NCBI GenBank assembly: GCA_004194705.1
Contig: SADC01000918.1
Coordinates: forward strand, 151,837-215,836
Origin: Ditylenchus dipsaci
Lineage: Eukaryota; Nematoda; Chromadorea; Rhabditida; Anguinidae
Direction of reading: 5' to 3'
Length of the DNA stretch: 64,000 nt
Shown: positions 35,104-45,715 of the stretch, one piece after another
Numbering within the stretch: position 1 is the stretch's first letter
How the letters are laid out: the number at the start of each line of letters is the position of its first letter
Translations under genes and position numbers: made by a program
Notes under the pieces: generated by a model
Database searches by the model: none
What the model was told of the DNA's origin: nothing
Seen by the model: only the letters and a program-made list of their open reading frames with translations

Positions 35104-35825
35104 GGGTCCGCCCTGTTTCCCCTCAAAGGACGTTTCCCCTCAAAGGACGTTTCCCCTCAAAGGACGTTTCCCTCAAAGTTCCCTCAAAGGCCGTTTCCCC
35201 TCAAAGAACGTTTCCCTCGAAGCTCCCTCAGATTCTTCTCCTTCTACCTGCCTGCCTTCGGCAGGCAACCTAATTCAATAGGAAGCCCCTTTGTGAGTAC
35301 ATGGTCTGGGATAAGGGCTGACCCTTTGGGGTACATGGTCAGGGATAAGGGCTAACTCTTTATATACGAGCTCTATATTAGCATCCATCAGATTTCTAAA
35401 TTTTTATATTTAAACTTTAAATTTTAAAGTAAATATCGATTTTCATTTTTTTAATCGGACTTAAAAAATGAACAGATACAGGCGGTGAAATGACCCGGCG
35501 GTGAAAATGCGTGTTAACGGTAAAATCCACCAATATCCTCCAAAACGTTTCTGATGATGTTCATGGCTGTCGATTGCTAGCGCACCTGAACAAAAAAATA
35601 TTAATAAAAACGAGAGTGCAAAAGCAGAGCGCAAAATAGAAGAGCGAAAAAATTGACGCGCCACTTGCGCGACTCCAGATGGGTAACTCGAAGAAAATGC
35701 AAAAAAAATTGAGGGGAACTTTGAGGGGAAACGTCCTTTGAGGGGAAACGGCCTTGAGGGGAAACGTCCTTTGAGGGGAAACGTCCTTGAGGGAAACGTC
35801 CTTTGAGGGGAAATGGGCGTGTCCC
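35104..35825. mobile_element. Foldback element with CCTCAAAGGACGTTTCC arrays and 9-bp TSD
   Basis: TSD TCTTGAGCC at 35095-35103 and 35826-35834. The ends are GGGTCCGCCCTGTTTCCCC and the complement of GGGACACGCCCATTTCCCC. Each end then has five or six tandem copies of the 17-bp word CCTCAAAGGACGTTTCC (35118-35225 and, inverted, 35706-35812). The 470-bp core is not coding in any convincing way. Ends of tandem words are the design of Foldback-type elements; a 9-bp TSD is the Mutator signature. Confidence 0.85.
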
Positions 35826-35849
35826 TCTTGAGCCATCGATGGCAGGAGT

Positions 35850-36656
35850 ACACTATTTGGGGTGGCCCAAAAGTGGGTTTTTTTTTGGGAAAGTATGTTT
35901 TAGACCCTAAAAACGATGGAAAAGGCGAAAAACATATGGGAAAGACATTTTTCGAAAAAAAAATTCGACTGCCTTGGTCCCCCTGTGGTTTTGGTCAATT
36001 TTTGACTTGGTATCCCCTATGGTTTTTGGTCATTTTTTTTGGTATTTTACCCCGTTTTGGTCACTGGATCTTTGCAAAAAGAGCTTCTTTATGCATTTTG
36101 GTCATGAGTCTTGCTCGAAATTATGTCTAAGAAAAGTCTGTGCGCGCATCTCTAACTCTCAAGCCCTCTGCGCCACAGTGGGTAAAGCCCGCAAAAGGTC
36201 ATTTTACCTACACCTTTTTTGACTTTTATGGTGTTTTTACAAGGAGATAAAAAATTTCAGGGGGCGGGGGGTTTCAAAAGCCCGGTTAACCACCCCCCCC
36301 TGGATACGTGACTGTCTCCACACCATCTGGATACACTACGGGGCAGAAAACTTTTCATAAAATGGGCTCCTTAAAATTTGCGGCATTATCAAACTGTGCT
36401 CAGAACACGATATGTAGTTCTAATAGTGAAACGGCGGTATGAAAATACATCTAAAATAAGTCCACGACTTGGTGCTCGTATTTGAGAATTAACTGTATAT
36501 ACGTATCGTGTCTGGGCGAAACAGTTTTGGGCGAAAAGGTCTTTGGGCGAAATGTTCGTGTAGTGTGCAGAATAAATTCGCTAAAACTAATATTTCACAG
36601 ACAGAAAGTTGTAAGTGCATACTACAAGCCACTTAGGCTCCCGTCATCTGTAAAAA
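35850..36656. other. Repeat fragments, no gene
   Basis: 35968-36000 has the CCTTGGTCCCCCTGTGGTTT motif. 36060-36165 matches the inner module of the GGTTGCAG family (GTCTAAG...GTGCGCGCATCTCTAACTCTC). 36508-36545 has three TTGGGCGAAANNGTC words, probably one end of another word-array foldback. No exon is supportable. Confidence 0.4.
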
Positions 36657-36660
36657 AGTA

Positions 36661-37253
36661 CCGTATAACCTCAATTAAAGGACCATGAAACTTGATAAGC
36701 ACAGCAATTTGGAAATTTTGAATTCGCGCGGGACCACCCTAATTTTGTCAATAATGTTTTCGAATTGTTTTTTTGTTTGCATGTAAAATTTTTTTTAAAT
36801 ATAGAATCGTTTACTAGTCGAGCCAACGTCGCTCGACAGTGCCAGATCGGACGACTTATCTTGCTTTCACTGCACCATAATTACTTATATGAGTCTGTGT
36901 AAAAAATTCACTCATAAATGAAATTCGAATTGTCAATGAACACAAAAAAATTAATTCAAAAACATCACCGACAAAATTAGGGTGGTCCCGCGCGAATTCA
37001 AAATTTCCAAATTGCTGTGCTTATCAAGTTTCATAGTCCTTTAAACGGGCACCCTACAGTTAACGTTTTTCAAATTTGTTTTGCTTTTTTAACCCCAATA
37101 TTGTTTAATTCGACCACTCATTTTATAGAGCTTCACAAACTCTAAAAATGAGTGGTCGTCCGTCTCGAAAAATAAACAATATTGGGGTTAAAAAGCAAAG
37201 CACATTTGAAAAACGTTAACTGTAGGGGTGCCCGTTTAATAGAGGTCACACGG
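36661..37253. mobile_element. TA MITE containing a nested TTAA hairpin
   Basis: Outer: TA-flanked, ends CCGTATAACCTCAATTAAAG and the complement of CCGTGTGACCTCTATTAAAC; the inner arms carry GTTAACTGTAGGG...CCC. Inner: 36679-37040, TTAA at both sides, ends AGGACCATGAAACTTGATAA and complement AGGACTATGAAACTTGATAA, with CGCGCGGGACCACCCT further in. The inner ends match 8333-8524. Confidence 0.7.
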
Positions 37254-37448
37254 TATTCAAAAAGCAAAGTCGATCAACACGAAAAATTTATTCAACGAAA
37301 CCCACTCTCTTATGACGTCAACAAACGCAAAAAAAATTATTTCTCTCGAGCAACATTCTTCACTGATTCACTGCACCGATAAGCTTAAAAACACAATGCT
37401 TTAGAAAGCAAATTTAGGGTAAACAAATACACTACCTTTTCATTGAAA

Positions 37449-37881
37449 TTATTTGCCCTCAAGCCTGTTCACTTGCTGTTGCATCCATGACTCTAACTGC
37501 TGCAGTCTCTGCTCTTGCTTCAAAATCTCTTCATTGTTGTTTGCGATGATGTTCTTGAGTTCAGCCACTTGTTTTAGCAGATCCACATTGTTGTCCTCCA
37601 ATTCTTTTTGCTTCTCAACCAGATCTTCGAACACGCACACATTTTCGAGTGACTGAGAAACTAACCGTATCGACTGATGAGGCGGAACTTCTGCGAGAGA
37701 GACAGCCAGGTCACGTTTCGGAAGCGGCGATTCCATGCCAGTTGGCTTGATTCTTGCAACCCCATCCTTCTTTATTGTTAGATTGAAGATCCTATAGCAG
37801 AGTCAAGAGAAGACTAAGAGAGGCAAAAAAAATAGCTTACATGCTCGCTTTTTCCAGATTAGGAGTGTTGAAGAAAGACAT
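37449..37881 (-). CDS. Small coiled-coil protein, 127 aa, complete
   Basis: Two exons: 37881-37841 and 37791-37449 (50-nt intron, donor GTAAGC, acceptor GCTATAG, phase 2). The frame is unbroken from ATG at 37881 to TAA at 37449. The product starts MSFFNTPNLEKAS, has a possible beta-rich head (FNLTIKKDGVARIKP), a basic/Pro linker, and a C-terminal coiled coil of about 70 residues with heptad-spaced Leu/Val/Ile (EKQKELEDNNVDLLKQVAEL, then KQEQRLQQLESWMQQQVNRL). No signal peptide or TM, so cytosolic or nuclear. A strong acceptor (GTCTTTTTAG) ends 18 nt before the ATG with no upstream coding exon visible, so it is either a 5'UTR intron or a trans-splice site. I do not recognise the family. Among the protein-coding genes here it is the only complete, intact model. 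Confidence 0.75.
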
Positions 37882-38004
37882 CACTTCTTGAGCCAGTTAC
37901 TAAAAAGACAATTAATTTCACGGCTAAGCAATCGAAGAAATACGGTATATAAATCGCAAAAAAAGGTCAAAGTTGTGCGTGAAATGATAAAAAAAACCAC
38001 ATTA

Positions 38005-38364
38005 CAGGGTTATTCAAGAAATTGTAACACTTTCAAACTGCCATAACTTTTTATCCCGGCACGATTTCGAAATTTTGTAAACGCAGATCGACTCAGAATT
38101 TCATGGCAATTTTTTTGGCATATAATGTCAAGAACACGATTTTTGCTCGGTCCCCCTGTGGTTTAGGTCTCACCTATCCGGAGGCCATCTACAGATCAGA
38201 GCTCAAACCACAGGGGGACCAAGCAAAAATCGTGTTTTTGACATTATATACCAAAAAAATTGCCATGAAATTCTGAGTCGATCTGCGTTTACAAAATTTC
38301 GAAATCGTGCCGGGATAAAAAGTTATGGCAGTTTGAAAGTGTTACAATTTCTTGAATAACCCTG
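38005..38364. mobile_element. mariner-like perfect hairpin MITE
   Basis: TA-flanked. The ends CAGGGTTATTCAAGAAATTG and their complement continue as an almost perfect inverted repeat of 165 bp per arm around a 40-bp centre. Each arm carries a GGTCCCCCTGTGGTTT block close to the centre. No ORF. Confidence 0.75.
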
Positions 38365-38809
38365 TACTTACATCAAAGCCTGAAACTTTGTAGAAAAGTT
38401 TTTATGAATGATACTTCGATTTTATCGGCGCCTTGAAGCTGGTGAACGTTCTATATTTTGAGGAGTCAACCCTTTTACAAAAAGAACTAGATTTGTGCAT
38501 GTACTTCTCATCTCTTTATAGTATTTGGCATGTGTGGGTATGTGGGTCGCCACTTTTGTGTTTCAGTCCACTTTTCGCTATTTTTTGCAATTTCATGTCC
38601 GATATCCCACCGGTGCCATCAAGCACAACATCTTGGCTTCTTTTAAAAACAAACATGTATAATTGAAGTTGCCCTCTAAAATAGAGATGGTGGATTTGAG
38701 CCTGGATTTTGGATAATATTTTGTTTTCCGTTTATGTAAAACCATGTAGGATGTCAGGCTGTGCATACTTTTTTAGTTTTGAGTGTGTGAACACGGGCCG
38801 GCCCTGCCC

Positions 38810-39735
38810 GGGCCGTGTCCAATTATGGCTCAAATTGTTTTACCCCGCCAAATTACTCATTTACCCTCCAAATTGTAAAAATGTGTTTTTATCTCAAAAA
38901 GTTCAGAAATTGTTTATACATTTTCATACCAAAATGTAGCCCTGGGTTTCAGCTTTCTAACAAGGTAACAATTGCCTTACTGAGATTTTAAAAAGTTGGA
39001 GAAAAAAGTCTCTGTATATAGCAAATTTTTCAAAAAAATTGGTCTATACATACAGGGTGGCCCAAAAAACCTGAAAAAATCCGAAAATTTTTTGTCAAGG
39101 GCTTCCGCGCACTGTCTGATATACAGATTTTTTCGGCGTAAGCAAGGATGCTTAAATAACGGTTGTGAGGCCGGTAGCGAGTCCTCTCATTCTGCCGTAG
39201 TCTTAGGTCTAGCTCTCGTAGCATGAGATTAACGCGGCTCGCTGCACAGGGCTAACTCACTAAGTGGTTGCTTCCCATATGTTGCTTGCCTCGAAGCTGA
39301 CCTTATGACCTAAGACTGCAACCGTCCATCCTTGTTACACCAAATTCAATATAAAAAATAGAGACAAGATGAAAAAAAACAATAAATGAATGCGACACGC
39401 AAAATTTCAATGACTGAACTGTCTAATTTAAACTGTTCAAAAAGTCTGAATTTGAACAGCAAATTCTGACATATTTCTTTGGAATTTTGCTGTGATTTTC
39501 GAAATGTTTTGCACTAGCACGTAGCTCTTGATCTTGGCTTTTAAACAAGCTACAAACACTGCTGAATAATGTAAGAAATATATAAATTCAAAAGTCTTAA
39601 ACAAAACAGTGTTAATTTCGCGAAAATTTGAGGTTTTTTTGGGCCACCCTGTAGACCTTTTCTCCAACTTTTTAAAATCTTAATAAGTCAGTTGATAGCT
39701 TGTTAGAAGCTGAGATCCAGGGCTACACGCTGGTA
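38810..39735. repeat. Hairpin repeat split by a mariner-like MITE
   Basis: Left arm 38820-39052 and right arm 39652-39735 include the shared motif (ATGTAGCCCTGGGTTTCAGC / GCTGAGATCCAGGGCTACAC) and AACTTTTTAAAATCT. TA-flanked 39053-39651 is inserted in it (CAGGGTGGCCCAAAAAACCT ends). That insert contains a structured GC-richer core, 39114-39340, with AAGGATG...AACGGTTG pairing to CAACCGTCCATCCTT, and GTCTTAGGTC to GACCTAAGAC. A second copy of the outer repeat, in reverse, is at 60640-60890. Confidence 0.6.
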
Positions 39736-40467
39736 CAGTCGACTCTCGATTTAGTGTCTCTTGATTTAGTGTAACTCTCGATTTAGTGTACATTTTTCTC
39801 GGTCCCGACAAAGAAAAAAACTCTCGATTTGGTGTATTTCTTCTAATTTGATCGAAATTTATGTTTCTAAATATACGTGTATTTGTTTTTTTATAGATAA
39901 ATCATTGAGATTACTTAAACCGATTAAACATCTTGATATAGTGCGGTCGGTGAGCGAGTGTTGACTGTGAAACGAGAGTTGACTGTAGAGCAAGTGTTAA
40001 TTGTATAGCAAAAGTCGACTCAAGAGCAAAAGTTAACTGTATACCAAACCATTTGATAAATTCATCGAAATGAGAAATATGATAGTCGCAATATGTCAAA
40101 AGTAGGCTTTCAGTCAGGAACAGATGAAAAGCGCATTATGTCGAGAGTCACACTATAGTGAGGGTATGATTGCTTTATATTCAAAGTAAACTAACCAAAA
40201 CATCGAACATGACGCACTATACCGAGATTCGCACTATAGTGAGAGTTGACTGTAGTACATTTATTATCGTTTGTTAATTAAACACTTTTTTGGCTGAAAT
40301 TTGGGTCATTATTAAGTCATCAAGGCAAGAGCTCTCGATTTAGTGTATATTATTGGCTGTTTCGTTCTGAAACCCTCGATTTAGTGTACCCTCGATTTAG
40401 TGTAACTCTCGATTTAGTGTACACTCTTTCCGGTCCCCAGGACTTACACTAAATCAAGAGTCGACTG
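39736..40467. mobile_element. pogo-like TA MITE, CTCGATTTAGTGTAA words, with a nested relative
   Basis: TA at 39734-39735 and 40468-40469. The ends are CAGTCGACTCTCGATTTAGT and the complement of CAGTCGACTCTTGATTTAGT. The word CTCGATTTAGTGTAA is repeated three or four times at each end, and each array is followed by a CGGTCCC block. The middle (39945-40258) holds a second set of words (GAGAGTTGACTGTAGAGCAA; CGCACTATAGTGAGAGTTGA) that ends in CAGTCAACTCTCACTATAGT, probably a nested sister family. Confidence 0.75.
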
Positions 40468-40589
40468 TATAAAAATTTGAAAAAAAATCGGACAACAAGT
40501 CTAAAAAATACTGAAAATATTTTTTTTTTCGATTTTGCGGGGTAAATCAGTAATTTGGCGGGTGAAATAAGTTACAGATTAGGCACTTA

Positions 40590-41305
40590 TTCGGTTGGGG
40601 GGGGGGCGGGTTTTCACTGATTTAGAAATAGTGTTTAAACGTCTTCTAAGTAATTTTTACGTGCTAGAAACGATAAAAAAGTTATTTTCTGACACTTTTT
40701 TGCATAAAAATTGAATATTTAAAAAAAAAATTTTGGCCAAAATTCGAATTTTTGCCTTGGTCCCCCAAGGTAGTTCAAACTGAAAAGATACCTGGCTACC
40801 CACAAGAAGATGGAATTTGAACATAGTTTTGTTGACTGGGGCCTACCGCATAAAGAAACTCTGGTATGCATACATTTTTCATGCATCCAGAGTCACTTTC
40901 GAGTGATTTGCGTCTAAGGTATGTGGGTGTGCGCATCTCAACCCCAAGCAACCAAGCCCCCTGCGCCCCCTTCGGGGGCGCAGGGGGCTTGGTTGGTTAG
41001 AGATGCGCGCACTCACTTACCTTAGACATAATTCCGAGCAAGACTCTTGATCAAAAATGCATACAAAGGCTCTTTTTGCCCAGCTCCAGTGACCAAAACG
41101 GGGTAAAATACCCTAAAGTAAGGAAGTTTGCCTTGGTCCCCAAGGCAAAAAGTGAAATTTTGGTCAAAAAATTTTTTTCGAAAAATCATCTTTTAATGTA
41201 GAAAAATATCGCAAAACAACTTTTTTATCGTTTTTAGTACATATAAATTACTTAGAAGACGTTCAAACACTATTTTTAAATCAGTGAAAAACCCTCTATG
41301 ATTAG
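40590..41305. repeat. Third copy of the 1109-1669 family, interrupted
   Basis: Arms at 40625-40760 and 41135-41290 carry AGTGTTTAAACGTCTTCTAA and its relative around CCTTGGTCCCC centres. The interruption at 40780-41110 contains the ACTGGGGCCTACCGC module and a strong CCCCTGCGCCCCCTTCGGGGGCGCAGGGG-type hairpin at about 40960-40990. No gene. Confidence 0.5.
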
Positions 41306-41349
41306 TGGCCCCCTTTTATTCCTTCCCCTCCCTATACAGCCCCTAATCC

Positions 41350-42810
41350 TAGAGATGGAAACGGACGGGGTCCCGCACGGGACCCCGTCCCGTCCCGCAC
41401 GATTTTAGGCCAAAATCCCGTCCCGCAATCCCGCCCGCACCATTTTGAAATCCCGCAATCCCGTCCCGTTTTTTAACTTAATCCCGCATGCCATTTTGTA
41501 ATTTTACAGAAAATTTTTGCGGAACGTTTTTTCCGTTTATTTATTGCTCGTTTCTAGATGAGTGCAATATGGAAAATCGGACTCTTCACAAAGTTGTCGG
41601 CAACTGAAGCGAAGTGTGGTGCCTGCGAGCGAACAATTCAGATAACCGATCGAAGTACAAAAGGACTCTTTACACATGCCAATCCTCACGAAGAATTTGC
41701 AAATAGGCTCAAGGAAGTCGAAGAGAACGAAGCGTTGCAAAAGAACGCGATGCATCATTCTGTCAAGATTAATCGACAAGGTTTGTGACAATTTATCTTT
41801 TTGAAGCGTTTCTTATAGCGGTTGTCTTCTTTAGGTCAGCTCTCCTCCTTGGACAAGAAAGTAGTACACCTTATCGCTTGTGAGAATCTTTTGTTTGCAA
41901 TTGTTGATGCTCCAACCTTCAACCCAATAGTGGATGTATCAGATCGTGAATCATTAAAAGGTTGCACTTTTTAAGCGCATTTTTTGTAAACGACATTAGC
42001 CAAAGGTTTAGGTCGCCGTCACTATTCGGAGTGAGTCATGCCACGGATGTATAGAATGGTGGAGTCAAAGATTGAAGAGTTTATCGATGTTTGCCCAGCC
42101 CTCTCGTTCACTTCAGATATTTGGTCAGGTCCTACAGAGTCGTTCATCAGGTTTTTGATATTGGTTTGGCCGCTTTATTTGTTCACATACTTCTGTTTAG
42201 TCTCACTGTACATGCAATCAGTAAAGAATGGAAGCGTCTAAAATTTGAATGAATGAAGGACCTTCTGCAAACGCTGCTATTATGAAGATGGACGTTTACA
42301 ACAAATTGAAGTGTCCCAATCCAAATGAGGATCCTCTGCAATTTTGGATGGTAGACTTATCGAATGAATATGGTTAAATTTCACTCTTTGTTCTTCTCTT
42401 TCGGCAAATGAGATGAATTATCCAAATATTGTGAAGTTTGCGCGTCGATTTCTCTCTCGTATTGCTACCAGCCAACCGAGTGAGCAAGTACTCTCCGTGG
42501 CCAGAGATGTGTACTACAACAGAAGAAGCAACTTGAAACCAGAAAACGCCGAGATGTTGATTTTTCTGAACAAAGCTCTTCCTATCCTCAATTATCGTCA
42601 TTAATTTGCTCGTCGGAAGTTGTATATGGGTGGATATATCAATAAATGTTATATGCGTGTTTTCCCGCAAATTAAGAAAACCCCGCACGTAGGGTGCGGG
42701 ATCCCGCGGGATCCGCCCGAAAATTTTCGGAACCCCGCAATCCCGTCCCGCAAAAATTTTGGCCGAAAATCCCGTCCGTTATCCCGTTCGCACGTCTTTT
42801 TCCATCTCTA
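41350..42810 (+). mobile_element. hAT transposon, internally deleted
   Basis: The 8-bp flanks CCTAATCC / CTTAATCC (41342-41349, 42811-42818) differ by one base. Termini TAGAGATGGAAACGG and complement TAGAGATGGAAAAAG continue into reiterated CCCGTCCCGCA words at both ends (41372-41475 and 42690-42790). It sits inside the arm of a GGTTGCAG-family element (41306-43018). It encodes a broken hAT transposase (next entry). Confidence 0.85.
41558..42604 (+). pseudogene. hAT transposase remnant (BED-like finger plus dimerisation domain)
   Basis: Exon 41558-41780 encodes a BED-finger-like start: the W at residue 4 and CGACERTI (C-x2-C) followed by HANPH. Introns 41781-41834 and 41961-42011 have good GT-AG borders. 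After that comes ESKIEEFIDVCPALSFTSDI, the conserved stretch entering the hAT catalytic core (FT.D.W.), then most of the core is missing. The 3' part encodes [20 protein letters not shown] and [19 protein letters not shown], the classic C-terminal hAT dimerisation motif, ending with a stop at 42602-42604. An in-frame TGA at 42032-42034 and the internal deletion make it non-functional. A splice acceptor (GTTTCTAG) sits directly before the ATG. Confidence 0.85.
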
Positions 42811-44571
42811 CTTAATCCCTTTAAAATTCAAAAGACGCCAATTTAAATTTTTCAAATTTTGACTAAAAAACCATGATACCCCCCTGTGGTTCGAAAAAAA
42901 ATTTTTCTCAGAACCAAAAAAACGCGCGGCTTTCTCATGAAATCGGGGTCGAGAAACACGAATATGAAGTTATCTCCTCCACCTGATCAGTCCCGTGGGG
43001 GGATTCTGAACTCAAGCCGAGCTCACCTCGTTACCTTTTCAATAAACATTTAAAACCTTATGTCTAAGACTGACTTCTCGGTTTGATGAGCACAAAGTTT
43101 CGTTTGGCTCACGCGAGCCAAATCGACAACACTGATTGTGACCAGTAAAATAATATTTTTCACCAGTAAATTATTTGTTTTCACCAGTAAATTTGAATTT
43201 CAAACAAAATACTTATTTCGGTGCGTGAACGTTTCAGCACTTTTTTTCAAATGAAAAAAAGTGCTGAAAGGCAAAAAGTGATTTTTTTGAAAAAAATTGC
43301 CTTGGTCCCCCTGTTGTTTTGAAACCTTGCTTATTGCGGTTTCAAAACCACAGGGGGACCAAGGCAATTTTTTTCAAAAAAATCACTTTTTGCCTTTCAG
43401 CACTTTTTTTTCATTTGAAAAAAAGTGCTGAAACGTCCCTTCACCTTATTTCTACCAGTAAATTTTGCGGGAATTTAAATTTTCCACTCAGAAAATATGT
43501 TCGACTGGTCGAAATCCCACCAGGGTGGCCAGAATGGTTGAAAAATGGTTTTTTCGGCGATTGACCGAAGGGGAGTGAACTTTTTGCTAAAATTCGATTG
43601 GGCGGATCAGACGGCAATTTTCAGCAAAAAGATCAGAATTCCAATCCGATCGGCTTAATCGCTCAGAATTTCACCATAGACCACTTAAAACCACCATAAA
43701 CCTGAAATTCTGAGCGATTAAGCCGATCGGACTTGAATTCTGATCCGCCCAATCGAATTTTTGCAAAAAATTCACCCCCCTTCAGTCTACTCCCAAAAAC
43801 CAACTTTCAGGGGCTTCTGGCCACCGTGGGGTGGGATTTCGACCAGTTGAACATATTTTCTGACTGAAAAATTTAAATTCCCGCAAAATTACTGGTAGAA
43901 ATAAGTATGGCTGTACCCCGAAATTTAAGCGGCATTTTTCTAAGTGGTCGATTTGCTAAGCGGTCGTTTTGCCAAGAATTTTTTTTGCTAAGCGACAAAT
44001 TGCTAAGATTTTTTTGTTAAGGCGCCCATTTGCTAAGAATATATTTGCTAAGGCATTCTTTCTTAAATCCCGATTTGTTAAGAACTTTTCTGCCTTTTGT
44101 ACTTTTCCTTTTTCTCAATGTTCTGGTAGGGGATTAGAGATTTTTCCGAAACCAAAACCAAACCCAAACCTGAAAGATTAAAATTTCTTAAAAATAAAAA
44201 TAAGCCTTTTTTCTAACTTAAAATTGTGTGGGGGATTGGTTTGTCAAGCCCAAAGTTGCGATTTTACACACTCCAACTTCAATACCTGGTGTAGGTATCA
44301 CCTGACCAGGTGGATGCCCACCTGGATGTCTTAAAAATCAAAAAGTTCATTTGAATAAAAAATCTATTTTTCCAACCAAAAAAATTTGTGAATAATTGGA
44401 CTTGATGAGACAAAAGTGCGATTTCATCTACCCAATCCCAAATCTAGGGTTGAGTACCACCTGGACAGGTGTTATCCAGGCAACTCAAGAGTAGGGGTAT
44501 ATTCACCAAATGACCTGAAAGGTCAACGTTAGTCTTTTTATATCTGAAATTACGGTAAAAATAAAGTGTGC

Positions 44572-44968
44572 ACCCAGGTGGATTCGAACCAGCATCCTCG
44601 GCGGTGGCTATCCAAGTGGTCGTCCACTTGGATCAAAAATTTTTTTTACGTTTTCGGTTTCCAAATCATTTTTTCTGCACTAATTCGAGCACCCTGAAAA
44701 TGGTTTGACAGTGGTAAAATCACGTTTTATCAAGAAATTTTTGAGTTATCGTGAATTCTTGATTTTGATAAATCAATCGTTAGCAATAACTCTAAATTTA
44801 TCGATAAAACGTGATTTTACCACTGTCAAACCATCTTCAGCATGCTCGAATTAGTGCAGAAAAATTGTTTTGGAAACCGAAAACGTAAAAAAAATTTTGA
44901 TCCAAGTGGACGACCACTTGGATAGCCACCGCCGAGGATGCTGGTTCGCATCCACCTGGGTGCATACC
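44572..44968. repeat. Inverted repeat carrying tRNA-like (B-box) ends
   Basis: Both arms contain, outward to inward, a tRNA-like GGTGGATTCGAACCAGC (complement of a GGTTCGAATCC B box), GGCGGTGGCTATCC, and then the CCAAGTGGTCGTCCACTTGG hairpin family. At 44985-45040 and, reversed, at 63345-63430 lies a further shared block (GACTGATTGCAC...TTCGAA). This suggests a tRNA-derived SINE-like module trapped in foldback DNA. No full cloverleaf can be drawn. Confidence 0.5.
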
Positions 44969-45064
44969 TTTTTTTCACCAAGGTACTGGTTCGAATACCT
45001 CTGGGTGCAATCAGTCCAGAGTAGGAGACCCCGATTCAATTAAAACCGTTTTTAGAACATGATT

Positions 45065-45715
45065 GGGCAAAACTTTTTTTTGTCACAGATTCACTTCTTT
45101 TGTCACAGATTCACTTTTTCTGTCACAGATTTGATTTGTCACAGATTCACTTTTTTCTGTCACAGATTCACTTTTTTTTGTCACAGATTCACTTTTTTTT
45201 GTCCCAGATTTCCTCATTTCTGTCCCAGATTTAGCTCAAACCACAGGGGGGCAAGCACTTACAAAATTGGTCAAAAAAATTTTCTCTCATAACAGCCTGA
45301 AAGTTTTTATAACGTTTCTATCATGTTTTAAGCATTTTCGCCAAAAATTATTTTTTCCGCAAAAATTTTGCCTTTGGGGACCAAGGTCCATTTCAGGCTC
45401 CTGAAAACTTTGGACTACCTTGGTCCCCCAAGGCAAAATTTTTGCGGAAAAAATAATTTTGGCGAAAAGCTTAAAACATGATAGAAACGTTAAGAAAAAC
45501 TTTCAGGTGTTATGAGAGAAAATTTTTTTGACAATTTTGTAAGTGCTTGGTCCCCCTGTTTTTGAGCTGAATCTGGGACAGAAATGAGGAAATCTGTGAC
45601 AAAAAAAGTGAATCTGTGACAGAAAAAAGTGAATCTGTGACAAATCAATCTGTGACAGAAAAAAAGTGAATCTGTGACAAAAAGAAGTGAATCTGTGACA
45701 AAAAAAGTATTGCCC
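45065..45715. mobile_element. Foldback with TGTCACAGATTCAC arrays and 9-bp TSD
   Basis: TSD AACATGATT at 45056-45064 and 45716-45724. The ends are GGGCAAAACTTTTTTTTGTC and the complement of GGGCAATACTTTTTTTGTC. The word TGTCACAGATTCACTTTTT is repeated about seven times at each end. The core arms carry TTTTGCCTTTGGGGACCAAG and complement. GGG termini plus a 9-bp TSD match 35104-35825. Confidence 0.85.

Noticed and set aside
35118..35225. CRISPR-like regularly spaced repeats
   Set aside because: The 17-bp words are directly tandem without unique spacers and are mirrored by an inverted array 480 bp away with a 9-bp target duplication: a foldback end, in a eukaryotic genome.
35461..35853. 130-codon minus-strand frame and its overlapping partner
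   Set aside because: Both read through the CCTCAAAGGACG arrays and the AT-rich core of the foldback; Pro/Phe/Ser repeats come from the words. There is no domain or splice support.
36160..36200. tRNA-like TGTGGCGCAGAGGG on the minus strand
   Set aside because: It belongs to the inner module of the GGTTGCAG foldback family and has no B box at tRNA spacing.
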